A stretch of 64,000 nucleotides of DNA from Dendrophyllia cribrosa (GCA_024195265.1 JAJLRJ010000004.1:34486530-34550529); one strand, 5' to 3'. Shown: positions 45,673 through 54,410, numbered from the stretch's first letter. Notes: generated by a model from the sequence alone, not told the origin. Translations and numbers: made by a program.

Positions 45673-45894
45673 TTACATGTTGTCTGGGAGGATTTTCTGC
45701 TCCTCGAGATATTTCTTCAGTGCTATGGTGCCAGCCATGACGGCTGTGAACTTGACGTAGTTCATTAAGCTTGCACTGGGGTCGGCAGTTAAGTTCTCTT
45801 TGATGGTCTTTTTACCAATCCAACCAATAATGCCGACAAGGTCAGTGATTGTTCCGGCTTCGAGGATAGACTTCACAAGCTTGTTGTCAGACAT
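45673..45894 (-). CDS. Small membrane-associated Maverick protein, 73 aa
   Basis: The product (MSDNKLVKSILEAGTITDLV at its start) has two moderately hydrophobic stretches (about 14-28 and 45-60), so it may be a short membrane or amphipathic protein. It starts about 13 bp after a GTATACATA motif and ends 26 bp before the next start. No family name can be given. Confidence 0.68.
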   Translation of the reverse strand: MSDNKLVKSILEAGTITDLVGIIGWIGKKTIKENLTADPSASLMNYVKFTAVMAGTIALKKYLEEQKILPDNM

Positions 45895-45934
45895 GGTTTG
45901 TGTCCAGTATACATATGTTTTTTATTTTTCTGAC

Positions 45935-46186
45935 TCAGACTCGATCTCGGGTTCGGCCTCGGCCTCGGGTTCGGACTCGGGGCTCATCGACCTCGGCCTC
46001 TGACTCGGACTCAGGCTCGGCCTCTGACTCGGCCTCGGACTCGTACTCGACCTCGGGCTCGGGCTCGTTGTGCCTATTCAGTGCCAATCCGTAAACTGTA
46101 TCAAAGGCGATCGAAGTAAGTCCAACCCAAAAACGAAACAAACCTCCGATTGCAGCAGAATTCATCACAGCTTGGAAAGGATTCAT
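45935..46186 (-). pseudogene. Maverick protein with acidic repeat tail, likely frameshifted
   Basis: Residues 1-35 (starting MNPFQAVMNSAAIGGLFRFW) hold an N-terminal hydrophobic region, followed by a run of Glu/Ser/Ala repeats (YESEAESEAEPESESEAEVD). The frame then switches abruptly to Arg/Gly/Thr (RVRTRGRGRTRDRV) at a run of C bases near 45,980, although the underlying DNA repeat continues in another frame. That points to a one-base indel in the repeat. The original acidic tail would have ended close to 45,929. Function unknown. Confidence 0.62.
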
Positions 46187-46207
46187 GGTCAGTATATATA
46201 TGTTTTT

Positions 46208-46687
46208 TTATTCCATTTTTTTAATTCCTTGTCTTACCGGAATTCGAGATGGGGGTGGCGCAGCGGGTGTTGCAGCGGGTGTTGCAGCGGGGGTGTTTGC
46301 TGGTGTTGCTGGTGTGTTTGATTTGCGTCCAAGCCTTTGCATTATGGCTTCGCGCTGGTAATAAACACCCGCAGCAGAGACAACCAACCCTCCAAACCCC
46401 AGAATATAAAACATTGAGTTGCTGTTGCTGTCACTTGTTGTGTCGCTTGTTGAGGGTTGGTTTGCAGAATTGTTTTCACTTGTTGAGGGTGCAGGCTTTT
46501 GTGCTTCGGTCTTTTTCTTTGCTTCCGGGGCCAGGCGGTTGCGTTCTGCTAGCCTTTTACCAGAAGCAACACGACCGGGGTTCTTTTCTGTTGCAGGCTT
46601 TGTTTTCGGGGCCTCAGAGGTAACCCGTGCAGGTGTTGGAGTTGGAGTTTGAGTTTCTTCAGGGATCGTCTCGAGTGGTGTGGTCAT
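46208..46687 (-). CDS. Single-pass membrane Maverick protein, 159 aa
   Basis: Residues 1-90 are a Pro/Thr/Lys-rich, probably disordered region with GRVASGKRLAERNRLAPEAK at about 38-57, a basic motif I associate with hypothetical proteins of cnidarian Polintons. One clear membrane segment follows (about 92-108, FYILGFGGLVVSAAGVYY), then NTPA-type repeats and a basic end. This topology would place a basic, possibly DNA- or capsid-contacting domain on one side of a membrane. Starts 2 bp after TATATAC. Function unknown. Confidence 0.75.
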   Translation of the reverse strand: MTTPLETIPEETQTPTPTPARVTSEAPKTKPATEKNPGRVASGKRLAERNRLAPEAKKKTEAQKPAPSTSENNSANQPSTSDTTSDSNSNSMFYILGFGGLVVSAAGVYYQREAIMQRLGRKSNTPATPANTPAATPAATPAAPPPSRIPVRQGIKKME

Positions 46688-46769
46688 CCTGTATATATGT
46701 GAATTTTTTATTTTTACAAGATGTGATAAGTGTGCTGCCAGGTTGCTGCCAGGTTGCTGCCAGGTTTCT

Positions 46770-47375
46770 TCAAGGTTCCTGCGAGGTCACCCCAGGTCCC
46801 AGCCCAACTTCATCAAAGCCTTCAAGTGGATAGCCTTCACTGTCTCTGGTTGGATGTGTGGGTTGGGGCTCAAATTCTATCAAGTCAGGCTCTCGTTCAA
46901 ACTTGATGTGTTTTGTTGTGATGAGAGCAGCATTGGCAAGCGCCAGCAATCGCCCGCATCGAATGGCAAGAGCCCCAGCAAATTTCGACAGCTCCTGGTT
47001 GATGATGTAGTCGTTCTTGAGTTCTTGCTGCAACTCCTTGAGATCATCAACCGGGATCACCAGGCCAACGCCTTTGGACGCGAGCATGATGGCTGAATCA
47101 ACTAGGGATTCGGTTGTCTTGTTGCCAACGTAGGCCTCGTACCTTTTACAGTACTTCTCAACGTCCTTGTCTGACAACCGCTTAACATGATCGTGTGTAA
47201 GCTGCACGCCGATAGCTTCTTTGGCCTTGCCAGTTGAAACAAGGATTGCCAGCTTCTCACGTTTGGCAGGAATGCCATTGTCACCAACTATCCCTGTGGG
47301 AGGTGTGGTTTCAGGGGTGGCCTCCAGCATCTGCATTACTTCGAAAACGGCCTGGTCTTCAGCTGCTTCAGCCAT
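46770..47375 (-). CDS. Conserved-type Maverick protein, 201 aa, unknown function
   Basis: The middle has GKAKEAIGVQLTHDHVKRLS then DVEKYCKRYEAYVGNKT, helical and charged, followed by a more hydrophobic part (about 95-160; LALANAALI). The C-terminus is acidic and Pro-rich. Similar proteins occur in Polintons next to the packaging ATPase; I know of no assigned function. It starts about 5 bp after TATATATAC. The frame is intact. Confidence 0.72.
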   Translation of the reverse strand: MAEAAEDQAVFEVMQMLEATPETTPPTGIVGDNGIPAKREKLAILVSTGKAKEAIGVQLTHDHVKRLSDKDVEKYCKRYEAYVGNKTTESLVDSAIMLASKGVGLVIPVDDLKELQQELKNDYIINQELSKFAGALAIRCGRLLALANAALITTKHIKFEREPDLIEFEPQPTHPTRDSEGYPLEGFDEVGLGPGVTSQEP

Positions 47376-47398
47376 CAGGGGTATATATATATGTTTTT

Positions 47399-47638
47399 TT
47401 ATTTTTCAATAATTCTCTTGATGTCTGGAAAAAGAGTTTCAAGCTCTCGTATAAGCCCCGCCATGGTGTCTGGCATAGAATTCAACCGCAATGGATATCT
47501 GTTGAGAAGCATGAGGCGCAGATCTTCCTCACCAGCGGCTTTGATAATTTTGTTTTGCGCATCAAGTGTGTGTTTGTGCAATTCATCCAAAAGCTGTGAA
47601 AGCACAGTGAGCTTGTGTAGACTGGTTGGCGCATTCAT
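47399..47638 (-). CDS. Small Maverick protein, 79 aa
   Basis: I start it at the ATG at 47,638 (MNAPTSLHKLTVLSQLLDEL) because TATATATAC lies 5 bp before it; the longer open frame to 47,680 would overlap the ATPase and include the motif. The protein is helical, with no membrane segment or known motif. It sits between the ATPase and the 201-residue protein. Confidence 0.68.
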   Translation of the reverse strand: MNAPTSLHKLTVLSQLLDELHKHTLDAQNKIIKAAGEEDLRLMLLNRYPLRLNSMPDTMAGLIRELETLFPDIKRIIEK

Positions 47639-47657
47639 GGCTTGTATATATATGTGT

Positions 47658-48399
47658 TTAAACCTTGTACTCAATTCCATACGGGTGCCTCAGGGAGAAA
47701 ACCAGGTGGGAGAACTTGCGGGATTTGAGCCTTGCAATAAGCTCTTTATACTCCTCGTGGGAGAGCTCGCCGGCATAATCTTCGAATATGGCTTTGGTTG
47801 TCTTGCTGGAGGGCGTGTAAAAGAGCACGATCGCTGCAATGTTGTCACGATATGGCTTGGCAATGCTGGTGATCTGCTGGGTCAATACCCACACGGATAT
47901 GCCATCATGCCTTGCGCTGAACCCCAGATTGACCAGCTGGCTCGTGCGGCCTTTTACATCTTTTGAGGCGGCGCAGTCATCGAAATTGAATAAAGTGTTG
48001 GTGCATGCGAAAAAGAAGCTCGCCAGCTTCAACCAGTCTTCGATTTCATGCTGTTGGCAGACGATGACGAAGATGTGTGGATCGCGGTCCACGAAGCCAT
48101 CGTATGTCTTGTTCTTGACAAATGTGGGGCAGAATAAAACGATGTAATTAAAATAACCCCTAAAGGGGCCTCGCAGTTGGTTTAGAAGATACTGTGTCTT
48201 GCCAGAGTTAGTGGGGCCCACGATTAGTGCATTGAATGGCAGCTTTCTTGGGTCCATAACCAACAACTATATTAGTTGGTTTGCAAACTGGTGGGGAGGG
48301 GGCCTTTGCCAGAAGTCTTTGTATTTTATTGTGTGACAGGGGTCCGGTGGATAGCAGGGGAGCTGGCTTGGCATAGAAGTTGATCTTGTTTGTGGCCAT
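47658..48399 (-). pseudogene. Polinton packaging ATPase (FtsK/HerA, A32-like), frameshifted
   Basis: The 202-codon frame to 48,266 has Walker A GPTNSGKT (17-24), Walker B TLFNFDDC (about 91-98) and a VWVLTQQ motif (125-131), the pattern of genome-packaging ATPases of double-jelly-roll viruses. It would drive DNA into the capsid. The start-proximal TATATATA motif lies further up, before an ATG at 48,399 that opens another frame of 63 codons. That short frame overlaps the ATPase start and resembles its missing N-terminus, so a one-base frameshift near 48,250 is likely. Initiation at 48,266 could still make the whole catalytic domain. Confidence 0.9.
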
Positions 48400-48424
48400 G
48401 GGGCTGGTGGTATATATATATGCG
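48400..48424 (-). promoter_or_regulatory. Start-proximal TATATATA motif of the ATPase gene
   Basis: GCATATATATATACC lies about 12 bp before the ATG at 48,399. It supports that ATG as the original gene start. Confidence 0.5.
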
Positions 48425-48440
48425 TGTGTTGTGTGTTTAC

Positions 48441-49691
48441 CTAGTACTGTACAGATTCCAGCTGCCTGTTCATGATGTTCATCTGTGAGTCTGAGATGGT
48501 GAAGATGTGGCAGAGTGCGTTTCCAGAGCCTGTGGCGTTTCGTTCGATCTCGAGTTGCACGCCATCCTGTGTGTTGACGAGCCGTTGACCACTGCCGTGC
48601 AGGAATGTGTCAGCCATGGTCCGCAGGTCAATCCAGAGACCAAACTTGTTGCCTGTGAGATATTTGGTCAAGTTCATGTTAGGCCTGCCGTCCGTGTGTG
48701 GCTTGAAGTATCGGTATATTTCATTCCACATGTCAGTACTACTGATGCCCTCGTTGTAGACCCTGTTTGGGGAACCGTTGACTGTGATATTAACTTTGGT
48801 GATGTCGGGGTTGAAATAGTTCTCAGAGTCCCTGGCACCAGCCGTGTAGGGGTTGATGAACAGCAAGAGGATGCCCTTGAGAGACCGGCGTTGTGGGTTA
48901 ATACAAAGATTCAGCCGTGTGTCACCACCTTTTGAGAAGGGATGCACCCGATCTCGCATTACGAGGTCATACGCGAACTCCTTGCCACTGGTGTAAGCGC
49001 TTGTTGCATCGTCGGCCAGAGTCTTACTTCTAATCATCTCATACTCAAGCTGGATGTTTTCCAACTTGTACACGAGTTTGCTTGTGTCTGATCCCCGGAC
49101 AACGTGGTTTGCGGGGGCAAGGGTTAGTTCGAAGACCAGATCGTTATATAACGCTTGAGGATATATAACACCATGATCAGTTAAGATTTGGTGATCGAGG
49201 TTGATGCGATACTTATTTTTATAAATTGTCTCCAGCTTGGTTTCCACATCCACACCTGAGGTCTTCTTATCGCCAGCACCAGAGCGGATCTTACACAAAT
49301 CGACACTCTGAATGCCCTCCATAAGCATATTTTCCCGCTCATCGGTTGATTTGAATAGGTCTTTAAAGATCTTGTAGATGTCGTACCCAGACGTGTCCTG
49401 GACAGTGGTGGCGGCAAACTTAACCACGAACCTGTCCACCAGGGCCCGAGAAACATTTTGCACGAGATAGTTGTTTGCATGGCCCCCGGCTAGGTTGATG
49501 TTGAACACCAGTGCAAGTGAGCCGGACACAATAACATCGTGCCCGTCCAGCTTGGGTACATGGACGTACAGTGTCTCACCAGGATTGGCCTTAGTGGGGT
49601 TGAATGTGACGTGCTTGACGGTTCGCTCTGCCTTCATGGCGCCCAGTGTCTTTTCACTGTGTGATGGAAGTAGATTCGGTTGCACAGCCAT
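48441..49691 (-). CDS. Polinton major capsid protein (double jelly roll)
   Basis: The 416-residue product has the segments RSKTLADDATSAYTSGKEFA, PQRRSLKGILLLF, KFGLWIDLRTMADTFLHGSG and GVQLEIERNATGSG, and ends in SDSQMNIMNRQLESVQ. These are hallmarks of the Polinton capsid protein family, whose fold is a double jelly roll like adenovirus hexon and phage PRD1 P3. It would form the hexons of an icosahedral shell. The start is at 49,691, 2 bp after TATATAC. The frame is complete, with normal length for the family. It is divergent from the coiled-coil membrane gene with 43 bp between their ATGs, so both share a promoter region. Confidence 0.95.
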   Translation of the reverse strand: MAVQPNLLPSHSEKTLGAMKAERTVKHVTFNPTKANPGETLYVHVPKLDGHDVIVSGSLALVFNINLAGGHANNYLVQNVSRALVDRFVVKFAATTVQDTSGYDIYKIFKDLFKSTDERENMLMEGIQSVDLCKIRSGAGDKKTSGVDVETKLETIYKNKYRINLDHQILTDHGVIYPQALYNDLVFELTLAPANHVVRGSDTSKLVYKLENIQLEYEMIRSKTLADDATSAYTSGKEFAYDLVMRDRVHPFSKGGDTRLNLCINPQRRSLKGILLLFINPYTAGARDSENYFNPDITKVNITVNGSPNRVYNEGISSTDMWNEIYRYFKPHTDGRPNMNLTKYLTGNKFGLWIDLRTMADTFLHGSGQRLVNTQDGVQLEIERNATGSGNALCHIFTISDSQMNIMNRQLESVQY

Positions 49692-49734
49692 GGTATATAT
49701 TTGTGTTTTTTAAAATTTATATTTATATATCATC
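49692..49734. promoter_or_regulatory. Divergent promoter region, capsid and coiled-coil genes
   Basis: The 43 bp hold a TATATAC-type motif for the minus-strand capsid gene (49,693-49,700) and TATATAT for the plus-strand gene (49,724-49,730), separated by an A/T-rich stretch. Such a short gap leaves almost no 5' UTR for either gene. Confidence 0.6.
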
Positions 49735-51126
49735 ATGGCAGAAGGCGGATATGATATACCTGGTGAGAATGAGAATACAGGGCTTGACTGGAACATAGAC
49801 CACGATGATGATGACGACGAACAAGAAGTTGACACAACAACACCTTTTCAACCAGGTGCTGCATCCACCCCATATCACGGTGGTGAACAGCATGAAATGC
49901 ATACAATGCCTAACGAACAAAGTGGGCTGTCAGGGGATCCTTTAAACGCCCCTCTGCTTGGAGACTTCTTAGACGCAACTGATAAAGCACAAAGGATTGA
50001 TAAAGCTATGGAATGGTTCAAAAGGCGCTTTCCAAAAGTAAACATCGCGAAATTAGGCCCAATTGGTTTTGGTAAAAAAACAGCAAATTCTGGCAAAATA
50101 GTTTCCTTTGGCACAAAGGGTGGCGAGACTCCCGTTTTCAAACAAGATGGGTCGGGCCTTCTTAAATCATTCACAGACAAGTTTAAAGGGGCTCTTGGCC
50201 CAAGCGCTGAAGAGCTTCTCCCTGAAGTCAATGCATCAATAAGGGAAGAAAGACAAAGCTTGAAGGAGGCAGAAAAACAACTGAAGGAGAATGAAAGGGT
50301 TGCTTTGGAACTACAACAAGCAGAAAATGAGGTGCAAAACCTCAGAAACAGAATTGAGCAAACTCAAGAGAGGTTGGAGGCTCTGGAGAAGGAACACGGT
50401 TCAAGCGTTGAAAATCAAGCCGAGATAGACCGCATAAAACTGCTGAAAAAGAATCTTCAACGAGATCTTGAAAACCAGAAAAAAGAAATAGTGGCCTTGC
50501 AAGAAATACAAAAACAACGAGCCCAAGAACAGGCAAAGGCGGACAAAAGCAGAACACGCCTTGCTGCCAAAGAGAAGGAAAGAAACGAAATAGAAGCAGG
50601 GCTAAACTCTACTGAACCACTTGATGAGTTAAACGAAAGAGAAGCCGAGCTTGAACGGCAGAACGCTGAAGACAAGCGCGTCATAGAGGATGAGAACACG
50701 TCTCCCTCTGAAAGAGAAGCCGCGGAAGCCCGGGTTGCTGAGCGAGAAGAAGAGCTGGCAAGGCTCAGACCACAGATTCAAGAAAGGGAACAAGCCCTGT
50801 CTTTGAGAGAGAGGGTTAGAGAAATCTTCAAGAAATACGGATGGACCCTGCAAGCGATTGTTCTGGCAGCTGGCATCACCATCAGCGCTGTTGTACTCGC
50901 CACCTTGAACGGCCTGGCAAAGGCTACCAAGGCTATTGGAAATGGGCTTAAAGAGCTTGGCAAAAAGGCAGCCAGCGCACTGCCTGGCCTCATTGGCTCA
51001 ATTGTGAGCTTCATCTTCAAAGCGGCTGGGTCGGTCATCTCCTTTCTGGGTGAACACGCCTGGCTGCTCATCCTTGCCGTGATGGCCTTCCTTGTTGAAA
51101 GGAGCACCAAGCGTTCGAAGTCTTGA
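49735..51126 (+). CDS. Long coiled-coil membrane protein of the Maverick, 463 aa
   Basis: Residues 20-32 are strongly acidic (DHDDDDDEQEVD). Residues 75-160 hold a basic, globular-looking part (MEWFKRRFPKVNIAKLGPIG). Residues 165-365 are an uninterrupted charged coiled coil. The C-terminus has hydrophobic segments at about 377-400 and 412-455 (SLPGLIGSIVSF-type sequence ending HAWLLILAVMAFLVE). Proteins with this tail are common hypotheticals in cnidarian Polintons. A role as a virion spike, tape-measure or membrane-remodelling protein is possible but speculative. It is intact and starts 4 bp after TATATAT. Confidence 0.8.
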   Translation: MAEGGYDIPGENENTGLDWNIDHDDDDDEQEVDTTTPFQPGAASTPYHGGEQHEMHTMPNEQSGLSGDPLNAPLLGDFLDATDKAQRIDKAMEWFKRRFPKVNIAKLGPIGFGKKTANSGKIVSFGTKGGETPVFKQDGSGLLKSFTDKFKGALGPSAEELLPEVNASIREERQSLKEAEKQLKENERVALELQQAENEVQNLRNRIEQTQERLEALEKEHGSSVENQAEIDRIKLLKKNLQRDLENQKKEIVALQEIQKQRAQEQAKADKSRTRLAAKEKERNEIEAGLNSTEPLDELNEREAELERQNAEDKRVIEDENTSPSEREAAEARVAEREEELARLRPQIQEREQALSLRERVREIFKKYGWTLQAIVLAAGITISAVVLATLNGLAKATKAIGNGLKELGKKAASALPGLIGSIVSFIFKAAGSVISFLGEHAWLLILAVMAFLVERSTKRSKS

Positions 51127-51130
51127 ACAC

Positions 51131-52303
51131 TTATCTCGACCAAACGAAAAGGCCTGCCAAAGCAAGCGCACCCACAGCAATGAGTGCCTTGTTTACGTGA
51201 TGCGGGTCGGGCTGTGGCGTGGGTGTTGGTGTGGGCTGTGGTGTGGGTTGTGGTGTGGGCTGTGGTGTGGGTGTGGTCTTTGGTTTGGGCGCGATGCCCT
51301 GTGCCTGTGTAGCCTGTTTATGTATCGGGTTTGATGGGTGACTGTTTGGTGGATTAATCTTTGTCGGTCCACCGTCCATGTGGCGAAGGGAGGCTTTTTT
51401 GTGCCCAGATTAACACCACTGTTCACGCCCAGCTTCATCCCTTGCGTTGCCTCCTGTAGATTATTGTTATACCCGATCACGCTCTCTGTGTTGATAATCA
51501 TGCGCGAGGGCATGAGCCAGCTTCCGGGTGCTGTCGCAAATTCTAAGCGCACTTTCGTTGCTTGGATAGCAAGCTGGTAACGCTGTACACTTGTTGCGAT
51601 GTCGTTCAGTATTATGGCCTCTTCTAGATGGGTGAGGAATACTCTGCGTTTCGAACGCCCGGCCTCCTCTTCCAATGCTGCTGCTGCGGGTTTTGGCCTG
51701 TGAACCAAAAATGCAGTACACAAAGGCCTCGATTGATTGGTTCATACGCGCGAGCCCTGGCTGTGTTAGCCCCTGTGCGTAATTTGGCACAAAGTGCTCG
51801 AACTGGGTGTCCGCCCCTTGATCGTTGCGAACGAAAAATATTCCATTGGCACGATAGTTGGGGTCTTTTCTGTCAGTCACACGCTCATCATTGAACAGAG
51901 CTAGATCGGGGTCTGGATAATCGTAATCGGTAGAAATGTTGCCCTCTCCATAAGCCTCAATGTAGACATTCCCAAGACCGTGATTCTTGCCGTATGTGAA
52001 ACGGAAGTCAGAACTGGGGTCTATGCCAAACTCTATGCAAATCTTCTTGTACGCGTCGATGTTGTACTTGTTGTCTTTCTGGGAAAATGGGGGGTCGTCT
52101 GGTAAAGCACTCACGCTTTGTTCCCCACCCATCTGGTAGAGTATTCGCCTTGTTGTGAAATAAACGTGAAACCGGTAAAACGACCGGAGCTGGGGGGTTA
52201 AGGATAGACTGGAGTTCTTATCGAATAGAATGTCACGCGAAATTCCACAGCCGGTTGTTGCACACCACAGTGCGAAGGAGAGTTGTTGTGGCCAAAAACT
52301 CAT
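51131..52303 (-). pseudogene. Maverick virion-associated-type protein, broken by two frameshifts
   Basis: Three minus-strand frames follow one another. The first (from 52,303, MSFWPQQLSFALWCATTGCG) includes ALPDDPPFSQKDNKYNIDAY and GLTQPGLARMNQSIEAFVYC and loses its frame near 51,695. The second (about 51,700-51,380) includes QRYQLAIQATKVRLEFATAP and MPSRMIINTESVIGYNNNLQ. The third (51,379-51,131) has Pro/Gln-Thr repeats and a C-terminal membrane segment (KALIAVGALALAGLFVW). The order matches a single conserved hypothetical protein of cnidarian Polintons of about 390 residues. The start codon overlaps the stop of the upstream gene as ATGA. Function unknown; the membrane tail suggests an envelope or capsid-vertex role. 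Confidence 0.75.
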
Positions 52304-52944
52304 ATGCGGCCCGCCAAGCCACTTTCTACGTATTTCGCGGTTGTGAATGAAATCTGTGTGTCCCTGAAGATATTTCTGTATTTCGTTGTGAAATAATCAG
52401 TTGGCGTGACGTAAATCTTTTGCGCTTCGTCGTTCAAGATTGCGCCAATCATCATGTCTTTGTCTATTGTGGTGGAGAAATCAACAGCTGGGATTGACTT
52501 TTCTGGTTGCCCCAACGATAACTGATAAGGGAAACCACCGTCATAATGAAGGCCAAGAGCGTCTCTCATGGCTTGAGTCCAATCTTTGTGGGGCATTTCT
52601 GTAACGAGTGCCCATGAGCCAGGGCCCTTTTTGTAAAGCACTTCTCCCGTGGCTGTTTTGTGGTCGTCACCAAACTCTACTTGCACTTCAAAGTGTGACA
52701 TATCAGCGAGCGGGAAACGCTTTTTGAAGGCTGAGAGCGCCTTGGCCTTGGCCGCGGCAGAGAGCCTGGCAGCCTCCGGCGAACTCAACCAAGCCATTTC
52801 AGGATCTGCGTGTGGCTTTGGCTTTACATGGCTATAGGCGTTTGGAGGCGAATAAAAAGGGGGTGGGGGCCCGTAATTGCGGCCGCCAATTTTTATGCCA
52901 AGATTTGAATTAGGAAAAATTCCACCTTGCCGTCTGCCAAACAT
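52300..52944 (-). CDS. Maverick protein of unknown function, 214 aa
   Basis: The N-terminus is Gly/Pro-rich (MFGRRQGGIFPNSN, then NYGPPPPFYSPPNAY), followed by a globular part with AFKKRFPLADMSHFEVQVEF and QLSLGQPEKSIPAVDFSTTI. No transmembrane segment or known motif. It starts about 5 bp after TATATAC, and its TGA at 52,300-52,302 overlaps the ATG of the next gene. It is co-directional with that gene and divergent from the penton-like gene, suggesting a virion role by context only. Confidence 0.72.
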   Translation of the reverse strand: MFGRRQGGIFPNSNLGIKIGGRNYGPPPPFYSPPNAYSHVKPKPHADPEMAWLSSPEAARLSAAAKAKALSAFKKRFPLADMSHFEVQVEFGDDHKTATGEVLYKKGPGSWALVTEMPHKDWTQAMRDALGLHYDGGFPYQLSLGQPEKSIPAVDFSTTIDKDMMIGAILNDEAQKIYVTPTDYFTTKYRNIFRDTQISFTTAKYVESGLAGRI

Positions 52945-52992
52945 GATTGTATATATTTATATTTTGAAAAAGTAATAATATATACAACAATC
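52945..52992. promoter_or_regulatory. Divergent promoter region, 214-aa gene and penton-like gene
   Basis: The 48 bp contain GTATATATTTAT (52,949-52,960, minus-strand gene) and AATATATAC (52,977-52,985, plus-strand gene). Arrangement and spacing repeat those of the capsid divergent region. Confidence 0.6.
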
Positions 52993-53667
52993 ATGGTTGT
53001 GTTAACAATCGTCACGTCTTCGAACCCTCACACGATCTATTTCGATCACCCGCTTCCGAAACCGAGTTATATCCGTCTTGTCTCTTGCTCAATTTTAAAC
53101 TCGTGGCATAATTTGAAGCAGAGAGGACAAATATCAGTAAAACCATTAAGCTCGGGGGCCCAATCCGTTATAATTGACATTGAGCCTGGTTTTTACACTC
53201 CTAGTAGTTTGGCAAGAACGATAATTGATAAATACGCAGAAGAGAATATTGAGATAAATGTAAAACCCTATACATCTCTTGGCGCTATGGTGATTTTGAA
53301 CCCAAGGGGTAAATATCTAATAGGGCTTTCGAATAATCTTAGATTATTATTTGGCAATGACACACAAACACCCCCTCATATAACCACCAAAAAATTCACA
53401 TCACCAAGCACTTACTTTATCCACTGTGATCTGGTTGATAAAGAACAGAACCTCCTCAATGGTAAGCCTTCGACAGTTTTGGCTCGGTTTGATATTCGTG
53501 GGAAACCATTTGAGAAAATTCTGTACGAGACAACACAGCAGAACGTCTTGCGTGACGTCTCGTCTGGCGATTATGTAAATAGCATAACACTGTCAGTGAG
53601 GGATGAGAACAATGACCTCTTCAACTTCAATGACATGCCCTTAGAATTTGAAATCGAGATAAATTAA
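52993..53667 (+). CDS. Polinton minor capsid (penton-like) protein
   Basis: The 224-residue product has SYIRLVSCSILNSWHNLKQR, a beta-rich middle, then TYFIHCDLVDKEQNLLNGKP, ARFDIRGKPFEKILYET, VLRDVSSGDYVNSITLSVRD and the ending PLEFEIEIN. These match the Polinton minor capsid family, a single jelly roll that forms the pentons at capsid vertices. The chosen ATG at 52,993 follows TATATAC by 7 bp; an upstream in-frame ATG at 52,927 would run through the divergent promoter. The frame is intact. Together with the intact major capsid gene, it means the shell genes survive in this copy. Confidence 0.88.
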   Translation: MVVLTIVTSSNPHTIYFDHPLPKPSYIRLVSCSILNSWHNLKQRGQISVKPLSSGAQSVIIDIEPGFYTPSSLARTIIDKYAEENIEINVKPYTSLGAMVILNPRGKYLIGLSNNLRLLFGNDTQTPPHITTKKFTSPSTYFIHCDLVDKEQNLLNGKPSTVLARFDIRGKPFEKILYETTQQNVLRDVSSGDYVNSITLSVRDENNDLFNFNDMPLEFEIEIN

Positions 53668-53689
53668 AAATCATATATATACCCACGCC

Positions 53690-54355
53690 ATGAGTTCTGC
53701 CAATGTGCTTCCATCGGCCCCCGAATACAGCGAGACACAGCAGCTCTACCCTGTGCGTGAGATCACTCAAATCAATGCAGAAGATTTCCGGCTCAAAAAG
53801 ATCTCTGACCTGCTTAAGGAGTTGTCTGACGAAGCCGAGCATTACCGTCAGGTCGCAAAGAAATACAAACGGACCCAATCCTTAGTTCATTACTCGGCGG
53901 TTGGCCTTGGGTCGCTTTCTGTTGGGCTGTCTTCAGGGGCCCTTGCCACTGCATTGACTGGGTTCGGAATTGTTGCAAGTCCAGCACTTGCCGGCGTTGC
54001 CACGCTTTGTGGGCTGTCCTCAGTTGGCTTTTCAGCTGCTAACAAGCGATTAGAACGGAAAATTTATACACTGGCCCTGGCTAAACGAAACACTGTCAAT
54101 GAACTGGTCTCAAAGGCTCTGGAAGACAAGAGGATCAGTGATGCAGAATTCACCATAATTACTCGTGAGGTGGAAAAATATCACGAACTCAAAGCTGCAA
54201 TCAGGGATGGTGTTAAGGCAAAAAAAGACGTTGGCACTCAAACACAAGCTCCAGACCTCGAGAAACTAAAAAAGGAACTTCGCAAGGAAGTCACACAAGA
54301 AATTCAAAAAAAGATACTTCTCGCCGCAGCATCCAAATCCGATTTGAGAAATTAA
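53690..54355 (+). CDS. Maverick membrane/coiled-coil protein, 221 aa
   Basis: Residues 1-65 are polar and helical, with DFRLKKISDLLKELSDEAEH. Residues 68-112 are Gly/Ala-rich and hydrophobic (VGLGSLSVGLSSGALATA), probably two membrane passes. ANKRLERKIYTLALAKRNTV and KALEDKRISDAEFTIITREV follow, and the end is a charged coil. This layout is a frequent hypothetical protein in cnidarian Polintons. It starts 7 bp after TATATATAC and 22 bp after the penton-like stop. Function unknown. Confidence 0.77.
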   Translation: MSSANVLPSAPEYSETQQLYPVREITQINAEDFRLKKISDLLKELSDEAEHYRQVAKKYKRTQSLVHYSAVGLGSLSVGLSSGALATALTGFGIVASPALAGVATLCGLSSVGFSAANKRLERKIYTLALAKRNTVNELVSKALEDKRISDAEFTIITREVEKYHELKAAIRDGVKAKKDVGTQTQAPDLEKLKKELRKEVTQEIQKKILLAAASKSDLRN

Positions 54356-54410
54356 ATTCAGGTTTTAATCTACAAATCTTGAGGGAAAAATCCCGCCACA
54401 CATAGGCCCA

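Noticed and set aside
46249..46652. Plus-strand ORFs of Leu/Cys/Gly-rich composition
   Set aside because: They are the complement of the repeat-rich 159-residue membrane protein gene.
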